From assembly GCF_030936135.1 (NCBI RefSeq), contig NC_082595.1:105193334-105257333 (forward strand): 64,000 nt of DNA, written 5' to 3'. Position numbers and translations under genes: made by a program. Source of the stretch: Gavia stellata (Eukaryota > Chordata > Aves > Gaviiformes > Gaviidae). Under the pieces are notes generated by a model. The model ran no database searches, had not been told where the DNA came from, and saw only the letters and a program-made list of their open reading frames with translations. Positions 63,502 to 64,000 of this stretch are shown here, piece by piece. Every line of letters begins with the position of its first letter. The first letter of the stretch is position 1.

Positions 63502-64000
63502 CTTCAAATGCATGCATGTAAAAGAAAAAATCGTGTTAAAGGTTTAGACATTGTGCCTGAGTTCTTTCAACCATTCCTCTGCTCTTACTCCTTTCAGTTC
63601 TTTAGACATTCTGCTCTTTCTTTGTCTGTGCTACAATTTATAGATGACACCATCATGCAGTGCAATTCTAAGCACAATCTCATAGTCCCATGTGAAGAGG
63701 AATATGCCTCTTTTTTTTGCTTTGTGTGCTTATGCAGCTCAAAACTCCATCAGCCCTGTATATATAATGTATTAGGTCATGCATATATGTGTCCGTTGGG
63801 CCTTTCTACCTGAAGAGTCAATTCAGTGGAAGGGAATATATCATGCCTGGAATAAAGTTGTGCAAGATGCTACCAGAGCAAATGAGTACGCTGCTCAGTT
63901 TCAGTTGAACACGTGGGTGGTTTTGATAGTCATTGGTTAGCTATTCCACCCCAGTAAAATAACCTCAGTTCTGGCACAGAGAGAATTGCAGAGACTGGAC
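63502..64000 (-). other. Upstream intron of the WDCP-like gene, cut by the window edge
   Basis: No exon is recognised. By analogy with WDCP, the large first coding exon is expected further right, beyond the window. Confidence 0.55.

Noticed and set aside
1-64000. tRNA, rRNA, snoRNA or CRISPR-like features
   Set aside because: None could be supported by eye; CRISPR arrays are not expected in an avian nuclear genome.

Overview
The window is vertebrate nuclear DNA from a bird. It carries several CR1 LINE fragments, two copies of the common avian retroviral LTR family (with the conserved 'TGTCATGGTTTAA'-type start), and spliced genes with long AT-rich introns. Gene content and order (MFSD2B next to WDCP, pointing at each other) match the block known in human as 2p23.3. 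The species cannot be named from the sequence.

Layout. (1) About 0.5-25.6 kb, + strand: eleven 3' coding exons of MFSD2B, the major-facilitator lipid (sphingosine-1-phosphate) transporter. All splice phases agree and the N-terminal exons lie left of the window. Its introns hold a + strand CR1 fragment (7.26-7.79 kb) and a younger - strand CR1 (22.25-23.29 kb) with a 232-codon open piece of the reverse-transcriptase ORF. (2) About 25.6-37.1 kb: the MFSD2B 3' UTR, then a gene-poor stretch with an A26 tract, some degraded coding-looking sequence, and two LTRs of one family in opposite orientation 190 bp apart. (3) 37.1 to about 47.6 kb, - strand: complete coding sequence of WDCP (three coding exons, 750 aa predicted), convergent with MFSD2B and led by a non-coding 5' exon in a CpG island at about 46.9-48.0 kb. 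(4) The CpG island looks bidirectional: it has a ZNF143/THAP11-type element, an ETS site and, on the + side, a short ATG exon with a splice donor. (5) About 48-58.2 kb, + strand: an unrecognised candidate gene. The best part is two phase-matched 3' exons (55.34-55.62 and 55.91-56.05 kb) encoding a hydrophobic segment, a basic tail and a stop. A second phase-matched set of small exons lies at 57.13-58.12 kb. (6) 59.5-63.5 kb, - strand: the last two coding exons of a second, diverged WDCP-like gene whose main exon must lie to the right of the window.

The most interesting point is the tandem pair of WDCP genes. By hand alignment they are about 56-68% identical over the comparable exon parts, with identical intron phases and intact splice sites. 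An uncharacterised + strand transcription unit appears to lie between them. The order is therefore MFSD2B(+), WDCP(-), unknown(+), WDCP-like(-): two convergent pairs.
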